Origin: Halomonas zincidurans B6 | GTDB taxonomy: Bacteria > Pseudomonadota > Gammaproteobacteria > Pseudomonadales > Halomonadaceae | Direction: 5' to 3' | DNA length: 64,000 bases | Assembly: GCF_000731955.1 (NCBI RefSeq) | Contig: NZ_JNCK01000001.1 | Coordinates: 248,001 to 312,000 of the forward strand | Shown here: piece by piece, positions 17,115 through 27,671 of the stretch | How positions within the stretch are numbered: the stretch's first letter is position 1 | Layout of the letters: the number at the start of each line of letters is the position of its first letter | Translations under genes and position numbers: made by a program | The notes under the pieces: model-generated | The model's input: only the letters and a program-made list of their open reading frames with translations | What the model was told of the DNA's origin: nothing | Databases searched by the model: none

Positions 17115-18074
17115 ATGCCCGATATCCTGCAGCGCGACGAGCGCATCCCCGACTCCATGGTCGGCATTCGCCTGGACCAGGCCGCCGCGGAGCTGTTCGC
17201 GGAGTTTTCCCGCGAGCGCCTCAAGGGCTGGATCAAGTCGGGGGCGCTGACCCTCGACGGGGCGACCGCCAAGCCCAAGGACAAGGTCTACGGTGGCGAG
17301 CGGCTGGTGCTGGAGGCGGTGCTCGAAGACGCCGTGCGCTGGCAGCCGCAGGCAATCGAACTGGCCATCGTTCACGAGGATGACGACGTGCTGGTGCTCG
17401 ACAAGCCGGCCGGGCTGGTGGTGCATCCGGCTGCCGGCAACCCCGACGGCACCCTGCTCAACGCGCTGCTGCACCACTGTCCGGCACTTGCCGCGATCCC
17501 CCGTGCGGGGATCGTGCATCGCCTCGACAAGGACACCACCGGACTGATGGTGGTTGCCAAGACCCTGGCGGCGCAAACCTCGCTGGTCGGCCAGCTTCAG
17601 GCGCGCAGCGTCTCGCGCGAGTATGCCGCAGTGGTTACCGGGATGATGACCGCCGGCGGCACGGTGGATGCGCCGATCGGTCGCCACCCCAAGGATCGCA
17701 AGCGTCAGGCGGTCACCGAATCGGGCAAGCCGGCGGTGACTCATTATCGGGTGGTCGAGCGCTTTCGCGGCCATACGCATGTGCGTTGCCGGCTGGAAAC
17801 CGGACGCACCCACCAGATTCGCGTGCATATGGCGCATCGCCGTTATCCGCTGATCGGCGACGCGCTGTACGGTGGGCGGCTCAAGCTGCCCGCCGGGGCC
17901 AGCGAGGCGCTCAAGGAGCAGTTGCGCAGTTTTCCGCGCCAGGCGTTGCATGCTCGCACGCTGGCCTTCGTGCATCCGGCGAGCGGCGAGTCGGTGAGCT
18001 TCAGCGCCGAGCTGCCCGACGACTTGTGGGTGTTGCTGGATGGCCTGCGTGCCGACGGCGAGGAGCGAACATGA
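17115..18074 (+). CDS. rluD: 23S rRNA pseudouridine synthase RluD
   Basis: This 319-residue enzyme makes pseudouridines 1911, 1915 and 1917 in helix 69 of 23S rRNA. It has an N-terminal S4 RNA-binding domain (RLDQAAAELFAEFSRERLKGWI) and a RluA-type catalytic domain with D138 in HRLDKDTTGLMVVAKT. The KPAGLVVHP, ETGRTHQIRVH and IGDALYGG motifs are also present. It overlaps pgeF by four bases (ATGA). The rluD-pgeF-clpB order, with bamD divergent, is the standard gammaproteobacterial context. Confidence 0.95.
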   Translation: MPDILQRDERIPDSMVGIRLDQAAAELFAEFSRERLKGWIKSGALTLDGATAKPKDKVYGGERLVLEAVLEDAVRWQPQAIELAIVHEDDDVLVLDKPAGLVVHPAAGNPDGTLLNALLHHCPALAAIPRAGIVHRLDKDTTGLMVVAKTLAAQTSLVGQLQARSVSREYAAVVTGMMTAGGTVDAPIGRHPKDRKRQAVTESGKPAVTHYRVVERFRGHTHVRCRLETGRTHQIRVHMAHRRYPLIGDALYGGRLKLPAGASEALKEQLRSFPRQALHARTLAFVHPASGESVSFSAELPDDLWVLLDGLRADGEERT

Positions 18075-18826
18075 GCGATCAACCCACGCTGCTGCTGCCC
18101 GACTGGCCGGCGCCGACTACTGTGGGCGCGCTAGTCACCAGCCGTGAAACCGGCCCCAGCCAGGGTCCTTATGCGGCCTTCAATCCGGCGCTGCACGTCG
18201 GCGACGACCCGGCCACGGTGGCTCGCTGCCGGGCGTCGTTGAGCGAGCAGGTCGGTGACGGCCGGCCGCTACTGTGGCTCGACCAGGTCCACGGCGCCGC
18301 GGTGGCGCAGGACTTTCGGCCGAGCCACGCCGAGCAGCCGCCGCAGGCCGACGCGGCGGTGGCCTTCGATGACCGGCATGCCTGCGTGATCCTCACCGCC
18401 GACTGCCTGCCGGTGTTCTTCTGCGATTGGCGTGGCACCCGGGTAGGCCTGGCGCATGCTGGCTGGCGCGGCCTGGCCGGCGGCGTACTCGAGGCCAGTA
18501 TCGCCGCGCTGGGCTGCCCGCCCGACGAGTTGATGGCCTGGCTGGGACCGGCGATCTCCAACGCCCAGTTCGAAGTGGGTCGCGAAGTCCGCGAGGCCTT
18601 CGTCGCCCTGCAGCCCGCCGCCGAGAGCGCCTTCGAGCCGAGCCCCTATCGGCTCGGTCATTACATGGCCGATCTCTACAAGCTGGCGCGGCTGCGCCTC
18701 GAGCGGCTGGGGGTGGCGCATGTCAGCGGCGGCCACTTCTGCACCGCCTGCGAGGGGCGCTTCTATTCCCACCGCCGCGACAACGGCGTGACCGGGCGCA
18801 TGGCCAGCATGATCTGGATCCGCTAG
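18071..18826 (+). CDS. pgeF: Peptidoglycan editing factor / polyphenol oxidase (YfiH, PgeF)
   Basis: This 251-residue DUF152 protein carries the family metal-site motifs: LDQVHG, TADCLPVFFCD, GLAHAGWRGLAGGVL and a C-terminal CTACEGRFYSHRR. In E. coli YfiH removes misincorporated L-Ser-containing muropeptide precursors; related proteins are called laccase-like or purine nucleoside phosphorylase-like, so the activity here is by family. Its ATG overlaps the rluD stop, implying an operon. Confidence 0.92.
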   Translation: MSDQPTLLLPDWPAPTTVGALVTSRETGPSQGPYAAFNPALHVGDDPATVARCRASLSEQVGDGRPLLWLDQVHGAAVAQDFRPSHAEQPPQADAAVAFDDRHACVILTADCLPVFFCDWRGTRVGLAHAGWRGLAGGVLEASIAALGCPPDELMAWLGPAISNAQFEVGREVREAFVALQPAAESAFEPSPYRLGHYMADLYKLARLRLERLGVAHVSGGHFCTACEGRFYSHRRDNGVTGRMASMIWIR

Positions 18827-18841
18827 CCCCTGCGGGGGAGC

Positions 18842-18935
18842 TGTAAGCTATAAGCTATAAGCGGTAAGCACTCTATTACCGATTCCAGCGCTGGTGCCAA
18901 TGTCGTGACTTACGGCTTACGGCTTACGGCTTACG
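18842..18935. repeat. Two opposed heptamer arrays between pgeF and clpB
   Basis: Four degenerate heptamers of TATAAGC type (18842-18869) are followed after 39 bases by four heptamers of CTTACGG type (18909-18935). Since GTAAGC and GCTTAC are complementary, the two arrays can pair into a long imperfect hairpin. They are variants of the AGCTACG arrays elsewhere in the window. No T-run follows, so an ordinary terminator role is not obvious. Confidence 0.9.
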
Positions 18936-18981
18936 CGCCCCTGACCCACATCGAACCTTCTGCGTTTCCTCCTCCGGTCGA

Positions 18982-19008
18982 CTTGAAAGCGCCCCAACAT
19001 ACCTCCAT
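18982..19008 (+). promoter_or_regulatory. Sigma-32-type heat-shock promoter of clpB
   Basis: CTTGAAA (18982-18988) and CTCCAT (19003-19008) are separated by 14 bases, matching the sigma-32 consensus CTTGAAA-N13-17-CCCCAT apart from one base in the -10 element. It lies about 70 bases before the clpB start, where heat-shock control is expected. Confidence 0.8.
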
Positions 19009-19080
19009 TGATAGTGTCAAACATGACGACTTGGGCCCACGGCGCGTCCGACCGCGCCGCCGCCCCGATGGAGGATTTCG

Positions 19081-21672
19081 ATGCGTATCGATCGCATGAC
19101 CAGCAAGTTGCAGAACGCCCTGGCCGAGGCCCAGTCCCTGGCCGTCGGGCGTGCCCATAACCAGCTCGATCCCGGCCATGTGCTGAGCGCGCTGCTCGAC
19201 GCCCGCGACAGCGGCATCAAGGGTCTGGTGCAGAAGGCCGGCGGCGAGCTGGGCAAGTTGCGCGACGGCCTGGCGCAGTATCTCGACAACCTGCCCAAGG
19301 TCGGTCAGTTCGACGGCAACGTGACCATGAGTCAGGATCTGGCGCAGCTGTTCAACCTCGCCGACCGCGAGGCCCAGGCACGCGGCGATCAATACATCGC
19401 CAGCGAGCTGGTGCTGCTCGCCGCGCTGGAGATGAACCACGCGATCAGCAAGGTGCTGATCCAGGCCGGACTGTCCAAGACGGCGCTGGTCGCGGCCATC
19501 GATAGCCTGCGCGGCGGCCAGGCCGTCGACGATGCCAGCGCCGAGGAGAGCCGCGAGGCGCTGGATAAATACACCCTGGATCTCACCGCGCGGGCCGCCG
19601 AAGGCAAGCTCGACCCGGTGATCGGCCGTGACGACGAGATCCGTCGCACGATTCAGGTGCTGCAGCGGCGCACCAAGAACAACCCGGTGCTGATCGGCGA
19701 GCCCGGCGTGGGCAAGACGGCGATCGTCGAGGGCCTGGCCCAGCGGATCATCAACGGCGAGGTGCCGGAAGGCCTCAAGGACAAACTCGTGCTGTCGCTG
19801 GACATGGGCGCGCTGCTTGCCGGCGCCAAGTTCCGCGGCGAGTTCGAGGAGCGCCTGAAGGCGGTGCTCAACGAACTGGCCAAGGAAGAGGGCCGGGTGA
19901 TCCTGTTCATCGACGAGCTGCACACCATGGTCGGCGCCGGCAAGGCCGAGGGCTCGATGGACGCCGGCAACATGTTGAAGCCGGCGCTGGCGCGCGGCGA
20001 GTTGCACTGCGTGGGCGCCACCACCCTCGACGAGTACCGCAAGTACATCGAGAAGGACGCCGCGCTCGAGCGCCGCTTCCAGAAGGTACTGGTCGACGAG
20101 CCCTCCGAGGAGGATACCGTGGCGATCCTGCGCGGCCTCAAGGAGCGCTACGAGGTGCACCATGGCGTCGACATCACCGACGGCGCGATCATCGCCGCGG
20201 CCAAGCTGTCGACTCGCTACATCACCGATCGCCAGCTGCCCGACAAGGCCATCGACCTGATCGACGAGGCGGCCTCGCGGATTCGCATGGAACTCGACTC
20301 CAAGCCCGAGGAGATGGACCGCCTCGACCGCCGGCTGATCCAGCTCAAGATGGAACGCGAGGCGCTCAAGAAGGAGACCGACGAGGCTTCGAAGAAGCGC
20401 CTGGAAAACCTCGAGGAGCAGATCGGCGAGCTCGAGCGCGAATACGCCGACCTCGACGAGGTGTGGAAGTCCGAGAAGGCCAGTATCCAGGGCGCCGCGC
20501 AGTTCAAGGCCGAGCTCGAGCAGGCGCGCATCGATCTCGAGGCGGCGCGCCGCCAGGGCGACCTGGGGCGGATGTCCGAGCTGCAGTACGGGGTGATCCC
20601 GACCATTGAGAAGAAGATCGCCGAATCCGGCGAGAGTGGCGGGGCGGCCGACACGTCCCAGCACCAATTGCTGCGCTCCAACGTCACCGAGGAGGAGATC
20701 GCCGAGGTGGTGTCGCGCTGGACCGGCATTCCGGTGGCCAAGATGCTCGAGGGCGAGCGCGACAAGCTCTTGCGCATGGAAGACGCGTTGCACGACCGGG
20801 TGATCGGTCAGGACGAGGCGGTCAAGGCGGTCGCCGATGCGGTGCGCCGCTCGCGCGCCGGGCTCGCCGATCCCAACCGCCCCAATGGCTCGTTTCTGTT
20901 CCTCGGCCCGACCGGGGTGGGCAAGACCGAGCTGTGCAAGTCGCTGGCCAATTTCCTGTTCGACACCGAGGAGGCGATGGTGCGCATCGACATGTCCGAG
21001 TTCATGGAGAAGCACTCCGTGGCGCGGCTGATCGGCGCGCCGCCGGGTTACGTCGGCTACGAGGAGGGCGGCTACCTGACCGAGGCGGTGCGCCGCAAGC
21101 CCTATTCGGTGCTGCTGCTCGACGAGGTCGAGAAAGCCCACTCGGACGTCTTCAACATCCTCCTGCAGGTGCTCGAGGATGGCCGGCTGACCGACGGTCA
21201 GGGGCGCACCGTGGATTTTCGCAACACGGTGATCGTGATGACTTCGAACATGGGCTCGGATCTGATCCAGAAATTCGCCAGCGAGGGCGAGGACGCCTAC
21301 GCCCGCATGAAGGAGGCGGTGATGGAAGTGGTCGGTCAGCACTTCCGGCCGGAACTGATCAACCGTATCGACGAAGTGGTGGTATTCCATCCGCTCGACC
21401 AGGAGCAGATCCAGAAGATCGCCGAGATCCAGCTGCAGCGCCTGCGCGAGCGGCTCGCCGAGCGCGACATGACGCTGACGGTCAGCGACGATGCGCTGGC
21501 CCAGCTGGCGGTGGTCGGCTTCGATCCGGTGTACGGCGCACGGCCACTCAAGCGGGCGATCCAGAACCGCCTCGAAAACCCGCTGGCCCGGGAACTGCTG
21601 GCCGGCCATTTCGGCCCCGGCGACGCCATTCGGGTCAGCGCCGAGGACGGCCACCTGGCGTTCGCCAAGTAA
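19081..21672 (+). CDS. clpB: Protein disaggregase ClpB (Hsp104 family)
   Basis: This 863-residue AAA+ chaperone dissolves protein aggregates together with DnaK. The domains in order are an N-terminal Clp repeat domain, AAA-1 with Walker A GEPGVGKT (206-213) and FIDELHTMVGAG, the M-domain coiled coil (about 410-525, very charged), and AAA-2 with Walker A GPTGVGKT (609-616) and LLLDEVEKAH. A C-terminal D2-small domain follows (YGARPLKRAIQ). No ClpP-binding IGF loop was seen, as expected for ClpB. It is preceded by a sigma-32-like promoter. Length is normal. Confidence 0.98.
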   Translation: MRIDRMTSKLQNALAEAQSLAVGRAHNQLDPGHVLSALLDARDSGIKGLVQKAGGELGKLRDGLAQYLDNLPKVGQFDGNVTMSQDLAQLFNLADREAQARGDQYIASELVLLAALEMNHAISKVLIQAGLSKTALVAAIDSLRGGQAVDDASAEESREALDKYTLDLTARAAEGKLDPVIGRDDEIRRTIQVLQRRTKNNPVLIGEPGVGKTAIVEGLAQRIINGEVPEGLKDKLVLSLDMGALLAGAKFRGEFEERLKAVLNELAKEEGRVILFIDELHTMVGAGKAEGSMDAGNMLKPALARGELHCVGATTLDEYRKYIEKDAALERRFQKVLVDEPSEEDTVAILRGLKERYEVHHGVDITDGAIIAAAKLSTRYITDRQLPDKAIDLIDEAASRIRMELDSKPEEMDRLDRRLIQLKMEREALKKETDEASKKRLENLEEQIGELEREYADLDEVWKSEKASIQGAAQFKAELEQARIDLEAARRQGDLGRMSELQYGVIPTIEKKIAESGESGGAADTSQHQLLRSNVTEEEIAEVVSRWTGIPVAKMLEGERDKLLRMEDALHDRVIGQDEAVKAVADAVRRSRAGLADPNRPNGSFLFLGPTGVGKTELCKSLANFLFDTEEAMVRIDMSEFMEKHSVARLIGAPPGYVGYEEGGYLTEAVRRKPYSVLLLDEVEKAHSDVFNILLQVLEDGRLTDGQGRTVDFRNTVIVMTSNMGSDLIQKFASEGEDAYARMKEAVMEVVGQHFRPELINRIDEVVVFHPLDQEQIQKIAEIQLQRLRERLAERDMTLTVSDDALAQLAVVGFDPVYGARPLKRAIQNRLENPLARELLAGHFGPGDAIRVSAEDGHLAFAK

Positions 21673-21673
21673 G

Positions 21674-21743
21674 GGCTTGCCGGCAAGTACGCAATCAGGC
21701 ACTCAAGGTGCGTTCGTTCGCCGCCTGATTGCGTCGGCAAGCC
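21674..21743. repeat. Long bulged inverted repeat after clpB
   Basis: GGCTTGCCG (21674-21682) pairs with CGGCAAGCC (21735-21743), and ACGCAATCAGGC (21689-21700) with GCCTGATTGCGT (21723-21734). The result is a 21-bp stem with a six-base bulge and a 22-base loop, starting right after the clpB stop. No T-run follows. The next 220 bases up to the minus-strand gene at 21963 show no gene I can support. It may be a terminator-like RNA structure or a small palindromic element. Confidence 0.85.
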
Positions 21744-21962
21744 GCATGGGTAGGCTATTCGGCGAGTTCGCTGCGCTTGTCAGGCGTTCGGCTCGCCCGA
21801 ATCGTCCGCATCCTGTACGCCTGCAGGGCGTCCATCAGCAGGCGCAAGGCTTCCTTGAGCGCATCGACACCGTGCTGCGCAATGCGCAGAGCGCCAAGTC
21901 CGACAGGCTCCCCTGACCTGGCACCTTGGCGAAGGGGCGACGCAGGAGGCGTGACATGCCGG

Positions 21963-22403
21963 TCAGCGCCCTGGGCTCGCCTGGTCCGCCTGCTGCTCGA
22001 GACGCTCGCGAAGGGGCGCCAGATCATAACCGGCGGATTGGGCTGCCTCGATGAGCTCCGGTACGGGGCGATGCGCTGCCTGTGACAAGGCCCAAAGATG
22101 CGCAACGCGCTTGCCCGAACGGCAGAAGCCGAGAACGGGGCCAGGGGAGCTATTCATGACATGGGCGAAGCTGTCGATATCAGCCTGGGAATAGTCACCC
22201 GGTTTGACCGGAACCTCGTGCCAGGCCATGCCCAAAGATTCCGCCTTGGCTTTCAGAGCCTCGGGATCCGGCTGGTCTTCGCTTTCGCCCCGTGGACGGT
22301 TGGAGAGGATCGTGCCAAACCCCTGGGCAGCGAGTTGCTCAAGCTCATCGAGTCGGGGTTGCGCAGTGACGCTCAATTGATCATCAAGTGGTTTGATATC
22401 CAT
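21963..22403 (-). CDS. TIGR01244/DUF442 sulfur transferase-phosphatase domain protein
   Basis: This 146-residue protein of the DUF442 (TIGR01244) family has a cysteine-phosphatase-like loop, C94-RSGKR-99 in GFCRSGKRVAHLW, and the early SVTAQPRLDELEQLAAQGF motif. In the two-domain Blh protein of Agrobacterium and Xylella this domain is fused to an ETHE1-type persulfide dioxygenase and works in sulfide detoxification. Here it is a separate gene starting 20 bases after the metallo-hydrolase gene, so the two probably form an operon. The exact chemistry is an inference. Confidence 0.85.
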   Translation of the reverse strand: MDIKPLDDQLSVTAQPRLDELEQLAAQGFGTILSNRPRGESEDQPDPEALKAKAESLGMAWHEVPVKPGDYSQADIDSFAHVMNSSPGPVLGFCRSGKRVAHLWALSQAAHRPVPELIEAAQSAGYDLAPLRERLEQQADQASPGR

Positions 22404-22423
22404 ATTTCCTCGCTTCGTTCCAT

Positions 22424-23335
22424 TCAGTTGCGTGCTTCATCCCAGACGGCGCCGGGTAGCGCGTCAAGCGGGATCTTGAGATAACGCCGGCCGTTGTCTT
22501 CCGGTTCCGGCAAGGCGCCACCACGAATGTTGATCTGTAGAGACGGCAGGACCAGCGCCGGCATGGGTAACCTGGCGTCCCGTTCGTTGCGAATCGCCAT
22601 ATAGTCTTCGAGGGTCTGATCGTCGCAGAGGTGGATGTTGGTTTCGCGCTGGCTGTGTACCGTGCTTTCCCACTCCGGTTCGCGACCGCCAGGCCTGTAA
22701 TCATGCCCTGTAAAGAGCCGGGTGTCGTCTGGTAGCGCCAGAATCGCCTGGATGGAATCCCACAGCCTGTGGGCATTGCCACCGGGAAAGTCGGTACGGG
22801 CCGTCCCGCCGTCAGGCTGGAACAACGTGTCGTGAACGAAGGCGGCGTTGCCGATCACGTACGTGATCGAGGCCAAGGTGTGCCCCGGCGAGAACATCAC
22901 ACGGCTCTCGATCTCCCCGATCTTGAAGGTGTCACCTTCACTGAACAGATGGTCCCACTGACGGCCATCAGCCGGAAAGTCAGGCCAGTTATAAAGGTCT
23001 TTCCACAGCGCCTGAACTTGCGTGATATAGCTTCCAATGGCCGTGGGCGCGCCGGTTTTCTCTTTCAGGTACTGCGCCGCTGAGAAGTGGTCGGCATGTG
23101 GATGGGTGTCGAGAATCCACTCCACCGTCAATTGCTGAGCTGCCACGTAGTCCAGTAGCTCGTCGGCATGGTGCGTTGCAGTGGCCCCCGACTTCCCATC
23201 GAAGTCCAGAACCGGGTCGATGATCGCACAGCGGCGGGTCGCTGGGTCGCTCACCACATACTGCACGCTTGAAGTCCGCGGTTCATAGAAGCCAGCCACG
23301 TCGGGCCTGCCAGGTGAGTGTCGAAAGGTTTGCAT
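22424..23335 (-). CDS. MBL-fold metallo-hydrolase, persulfide dioxygenase-like
   Basis: This 303-residue metallo-beta-lactamase-fold protein has the metal motif H78-P-H80-A-D82-H83 and later SPGHTLAS and FTGHDY. The YVVSDPATRRCAIIDPVLDFD opening and TFRHSPG suggest the ETHE1/Blh branch, Fe-dependent oxidation of glutathione persulfide to sulfite. The start at 23335 (MQTFRHS) has AGAGG upstream; a longer frame to 23467 adds unlike sequence. It is co-directional with the DUF442 gene. No BigR-type regulator gene is visible next to it. The AT-rich leader 23336-23400 is a likely promoter. Confidence 0.85.
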   Translation of the reverse strand: MQTFRHSPGRPDVAGFYEPRTSSVQYVVSDPATRRCAIIDPVLDFDGKSGATATHHADELLDYVAAQQLTVEWILDTHPHADHFSAAQYLKEKTGAPTAIGSYITQVQALWKDLYNWPDFPADGRQWDHLFSEGDTFKIGEIESRVMFSPGHTLASITYVIGNAAFVHDTLFQPDGGTARTDFPGGNAHRLWDSIQAILALPDDTRLFTGHDYRPGGREPEWESTVHSQRETNIHLCDDQTLEDYMAIRNERDARLPMPALVLPSLQINIRGGALPEPEDNGRRYLKIPLDALPGAVWDEARN

Positions 23336-23910
23336 GAAAACCTCTTTAGCTCCGTGTACTTGGTTACTAGGATAGCTAAAAAAGGAATAAGAAAAAGTCT
23401 GCTGGACAAAACGACACAAACCTTCAATGGAAGTTACCGATCGCCCGCCTAACCAGTCACGATACACGCATGACGTGTTGCCACGATTGCTTGCGCCACA
23501 AGATAGCCAGAAAGGCCGGCGCGCCGATCAGCCAAGGGAAATGGGCGGCAACGGCTTGAAGGAAGTCACCTAACCGCCGCGCGGGTGAACAGGGCCAGGC
23601 ACTGGCGCATTTAGCCGGCCAGGCACTTCGCTTATGCGTAGCCGGCGCTGCACTGGTATACTGCGACGCGACCGCTGGGGCGCCGGTGCCGCGCCATTGA
23701 CCGTCGATCGGCACATGAAGGATCGACACGGGCATCGGAGTCAGCAACCGAATTCATCCCTGCACGGTGGATGCGTTTTCACAGGTCGGAGCGTCGTACG
23801 AATGTCGGGCCTCATGTCATCGAGGCGTGCCGGCTCTTGGCGGCCGTCTCGGCCAGTCTCCACCGTTTCAGATTTTCGCAATCGCAGTGACCAGAGAGGT
23901 TTACGCCAAG
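23336..23910. other. 575-bp divergent intergenic region, no supported gene
   Basis: The left 65 bases are AT-rich, with runs of A on both sides, and likely hold the promoter of the metallo-hydrolase. The remainder precedes icd and contains a possible -10 TATACT near 23657. A minus-strand frame ending at 23457 encodes a hydrophobic tail (HFPWLIGAPAFLAILW), but nothing convincing lies upstream of it. It might be a remnant of a membrane-protein gene and is not called. Confidence 0.5.
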
Positions 23911-26145
<2,235 letters not shown>

Positions 26146-26187
26146 GTGCATGACACTGTGCGCGACGGCTAGCCTCGTCGTTTATAA

Positions 26188-26223
26188 AGAAAATCGCCAG
26201 CTCCCCCGGGGCTGGCGATTTCC
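26188..26223 (+). terminator. Terminator after icd
   Basis: AAATCGCCAGC (26191-26201) pairs with GCTGGCGATTT (26211-26221) around a nine-base loop, ending in T-rich sequence. It lies about 45 bases past the icd stop and closes that gene before the aspartic protease. Confidence 0.87.
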
Positions 26224-26259
26224 GTTTGCTTGGGATTGAAAGCGGCCAGCCGAGGTGTC

Positions 26260-26796
26260 ATGAGCGACGACGACAAGGCGCTACGGCGTACCGGCCTGGG
26301 CATGATGTTATTGTTCTGGGTGATCGTGCTGGGTCTGGCGGGATGGTGGTTCCAGGGCCGGCTCGATGAGCAGCATAATCCGAATGCGGCGCTGACGGCC
26401 TCAGCGCCGGGCGATGCGCAGCCGGTGACCCTCGAGCGCAACGCCGCTGGGCATTTCGTCGCCACCGGGCGGATCAACGGCGAACCGGTCGAGTTTCTGC
26501 TCGACACCGGGGCCAGCCTGGTGTCGGTGCCGGCCTCGCTGGCCGAGCGACTGGGCCTCGAGCGGGGCGCGAGCGTGACCTTCGAGACTGCCAACGGCCA
26601 GGCTCGCGGCTATCTGACCACCCTCGACGAGATTGCCCTGGGGGGCCTGCGCGCCGGTGACGTGCGCGGCTCGATCAATCCCGGCATCGGCGGTGAGACG
26701 GCGCTTTTGGGAATGAGCTTTCTCAACCGTTTCGAGATTCGTATACGCGGCTCGCAGATGATCCTGAGCCCGCCACAATCCGCCAACGAATCATGA
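26260..26796 (+). CDS. Membrane-anchored retropepsin-like aspartic protease (TIGR02281)
   Basis: This 178-residue protein has one N-terminal membrane anchor (about residues 14-32) and a periplasmic clan AA protease domain with the active-site motif D82-TGAS in FLLDTGASLVSVP. It ends ETALLGMSFLNRFEIRI, typical of TIGR02281. Such proteins act as retropepsin-like dimers; the substrate is unknown. ATG 26260 has GAGG just upstream. The lipoprotein gene follows 38 bases after its stop. Confidence 0.86.
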   Translation: MSDDDKALRRTGLGMMLLFWVIVLGLAGWWFQGRLDEQHNPNAALTASAPGDAQPVTLERNAAGHFVATGRINGEPVEFLLDTGASLVSVPASLAERLGLERGASVTFETANGQARGYLTTLDEIALGGLRAGDVRGSINPGIGGETALLGMSFLNRFEIRIRGSQMILSPPQSANES

Positions 26797-26834
26797 GCTA
26801 AATACAGCGAATCGCTCACACAAGGGAGAACGTC

Positions 26835-27368
26835 ATGCGCCAATGGACAGCAGTCGTGTTACTGGGCAGTTTGCTGGCGGGGTGCCAGGGAATGCTGCCC
26901 GGCAGCGACGGCCGGCCGCCCGAGATCATCGACCGCAGCGAGCAGGCGCCCGGATCGGCGGTCGTCGAACGCAAGGTCGCCTTCCCGGCCGACACCTACG
27001 CCAAGCTGGAAAAGCGCGGCAACGCCACGATCAAGGGCCGGCTGCGCTATACCACGGCTCAGGGGCGAACCCTCGTCGGCGCCAACGAGCAGATCTCGAT
27101 CGCCCCGGCGACCGCGTATTCCGCCGAAGCCGCCGATGTGGCGCTGGCCGGCAAGCGCATCGAGCCGGCCGATCCGCGCGCCCGGGAATATACCCACTAT
27201 GCGCGCACCGACGGCGATGGCTACTTCGTGGCCCGCGGCATCCCGGCGGGGGTGTTCTACGTCGCCGGCAGCGTGCTGTTGCCCGACGGCAAGTCGCGCA
27301 GCCCGCTGATCCTCAAGCAGGTCAAGATCGGCGCGGGGCAGACCCGCGAGGTGGATCTGAGCCGTTAG
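26835..27368 (+). CDS. Hypothetical lipoprotein with a carboxypeptidase-regulatory-like domain
   Basis: This 177-residue protein has a short signal peptide and a lipobox ending LLAGC, so Cys17 should be lipidated by Lgt and cleaved by LspA. The mature part holds a region (about 60-170) with features of transthyretin/CarboxypepD_reg-like beta-sandwiches: ATIKGRLRYTTAQGRTLVGA, then YARTDGDGYFVARGIPAGVFYVAG. No enzyme signature was seen. AGGGAGAA lies before ATG 26835. The function is not known; a cell-envelope role is an inference. Confidence 0.75.
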   Translation: MRQWTAVVLLGSLLAGCQGMLPGSDGRPPEIIDRSEQAPGSAVVERKVAFPADTYAKLEKRGNATIKGRLRYTTAQGRTLVGANEQISIAPATAYSAEAADVALAGKRIEPADPRAREYTHYARTDGDGYFVARGIPAGVFYVAGSVLLPDGKSRSPLILKQVKIGAGQTREVDLSR

Positions 27369-27390
27369 CCGCCCGGTTGGTTAGCCGGAC

Positions 27391-27540
27391 TCAATCGCGC
27401 GAGAACCCGGAAGCCTGCCTGCCATGATCGTCGCGCGGCTGGCGGTAATGGCCGGGAATCGTCACGCGTTCGCCGTTGGGCAGATCGCGCACATGGGTGG
27501 GCACGTAGACGCGGGTGATGACGCTTCTTCGCTGAGTCAT
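27391..27540 (-). CDS. Small 49-residue hypothetical protein
   Basis: A minus-strand frame beginning MTQRRSVITRVYVPTHVRDL runs to TGA at 27391-27393. It encodes a compact basic protein with PNGERVTIPGHYR in the middle. It is too short for standard ORF cut-offs. It has no stop within 49 codons in GC-rich DNA, has AGGA upstream of the ATG, and reads like natural protein rather than an Arg/Pro/Ala-rich shadow. I do not recognise a family with certainty. Confidence 0.55.
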   Translation of the reverse strand: MTQRRSVITRVYVPTHVRDLPNGERVTIPGHYRQPRDDHGRQASGFSRD

Positions 27541-27671
27541 GTCCGAGTGTCCTGATCAAGTATTGTGTCGGCAACGCGTACGCTACGCCTTGCCTTGGCG
27601 GGAATCAACCTCGCTGCACCCGGCTGTCGGCAGTGTCGGCAGCCGGGCGTCATGATCGTCGACGGCGCGCT

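Noticed and set aside
18931..21702. 923-codon minus-strand open frame opposite clpB
   Set aside because: It is antisense to a full-length, motif-complete clpB; the His/Leu/Gln/Val-rich text is a typical GC-rich shadow.
23457..23603. Minus-strand hydrophobic tail HFPWLIGAPAFLAILW as a membrane protein end
   Set aside because: No start, ribosome site or homologous upstream sequence; possibly a remnant but too little to call.
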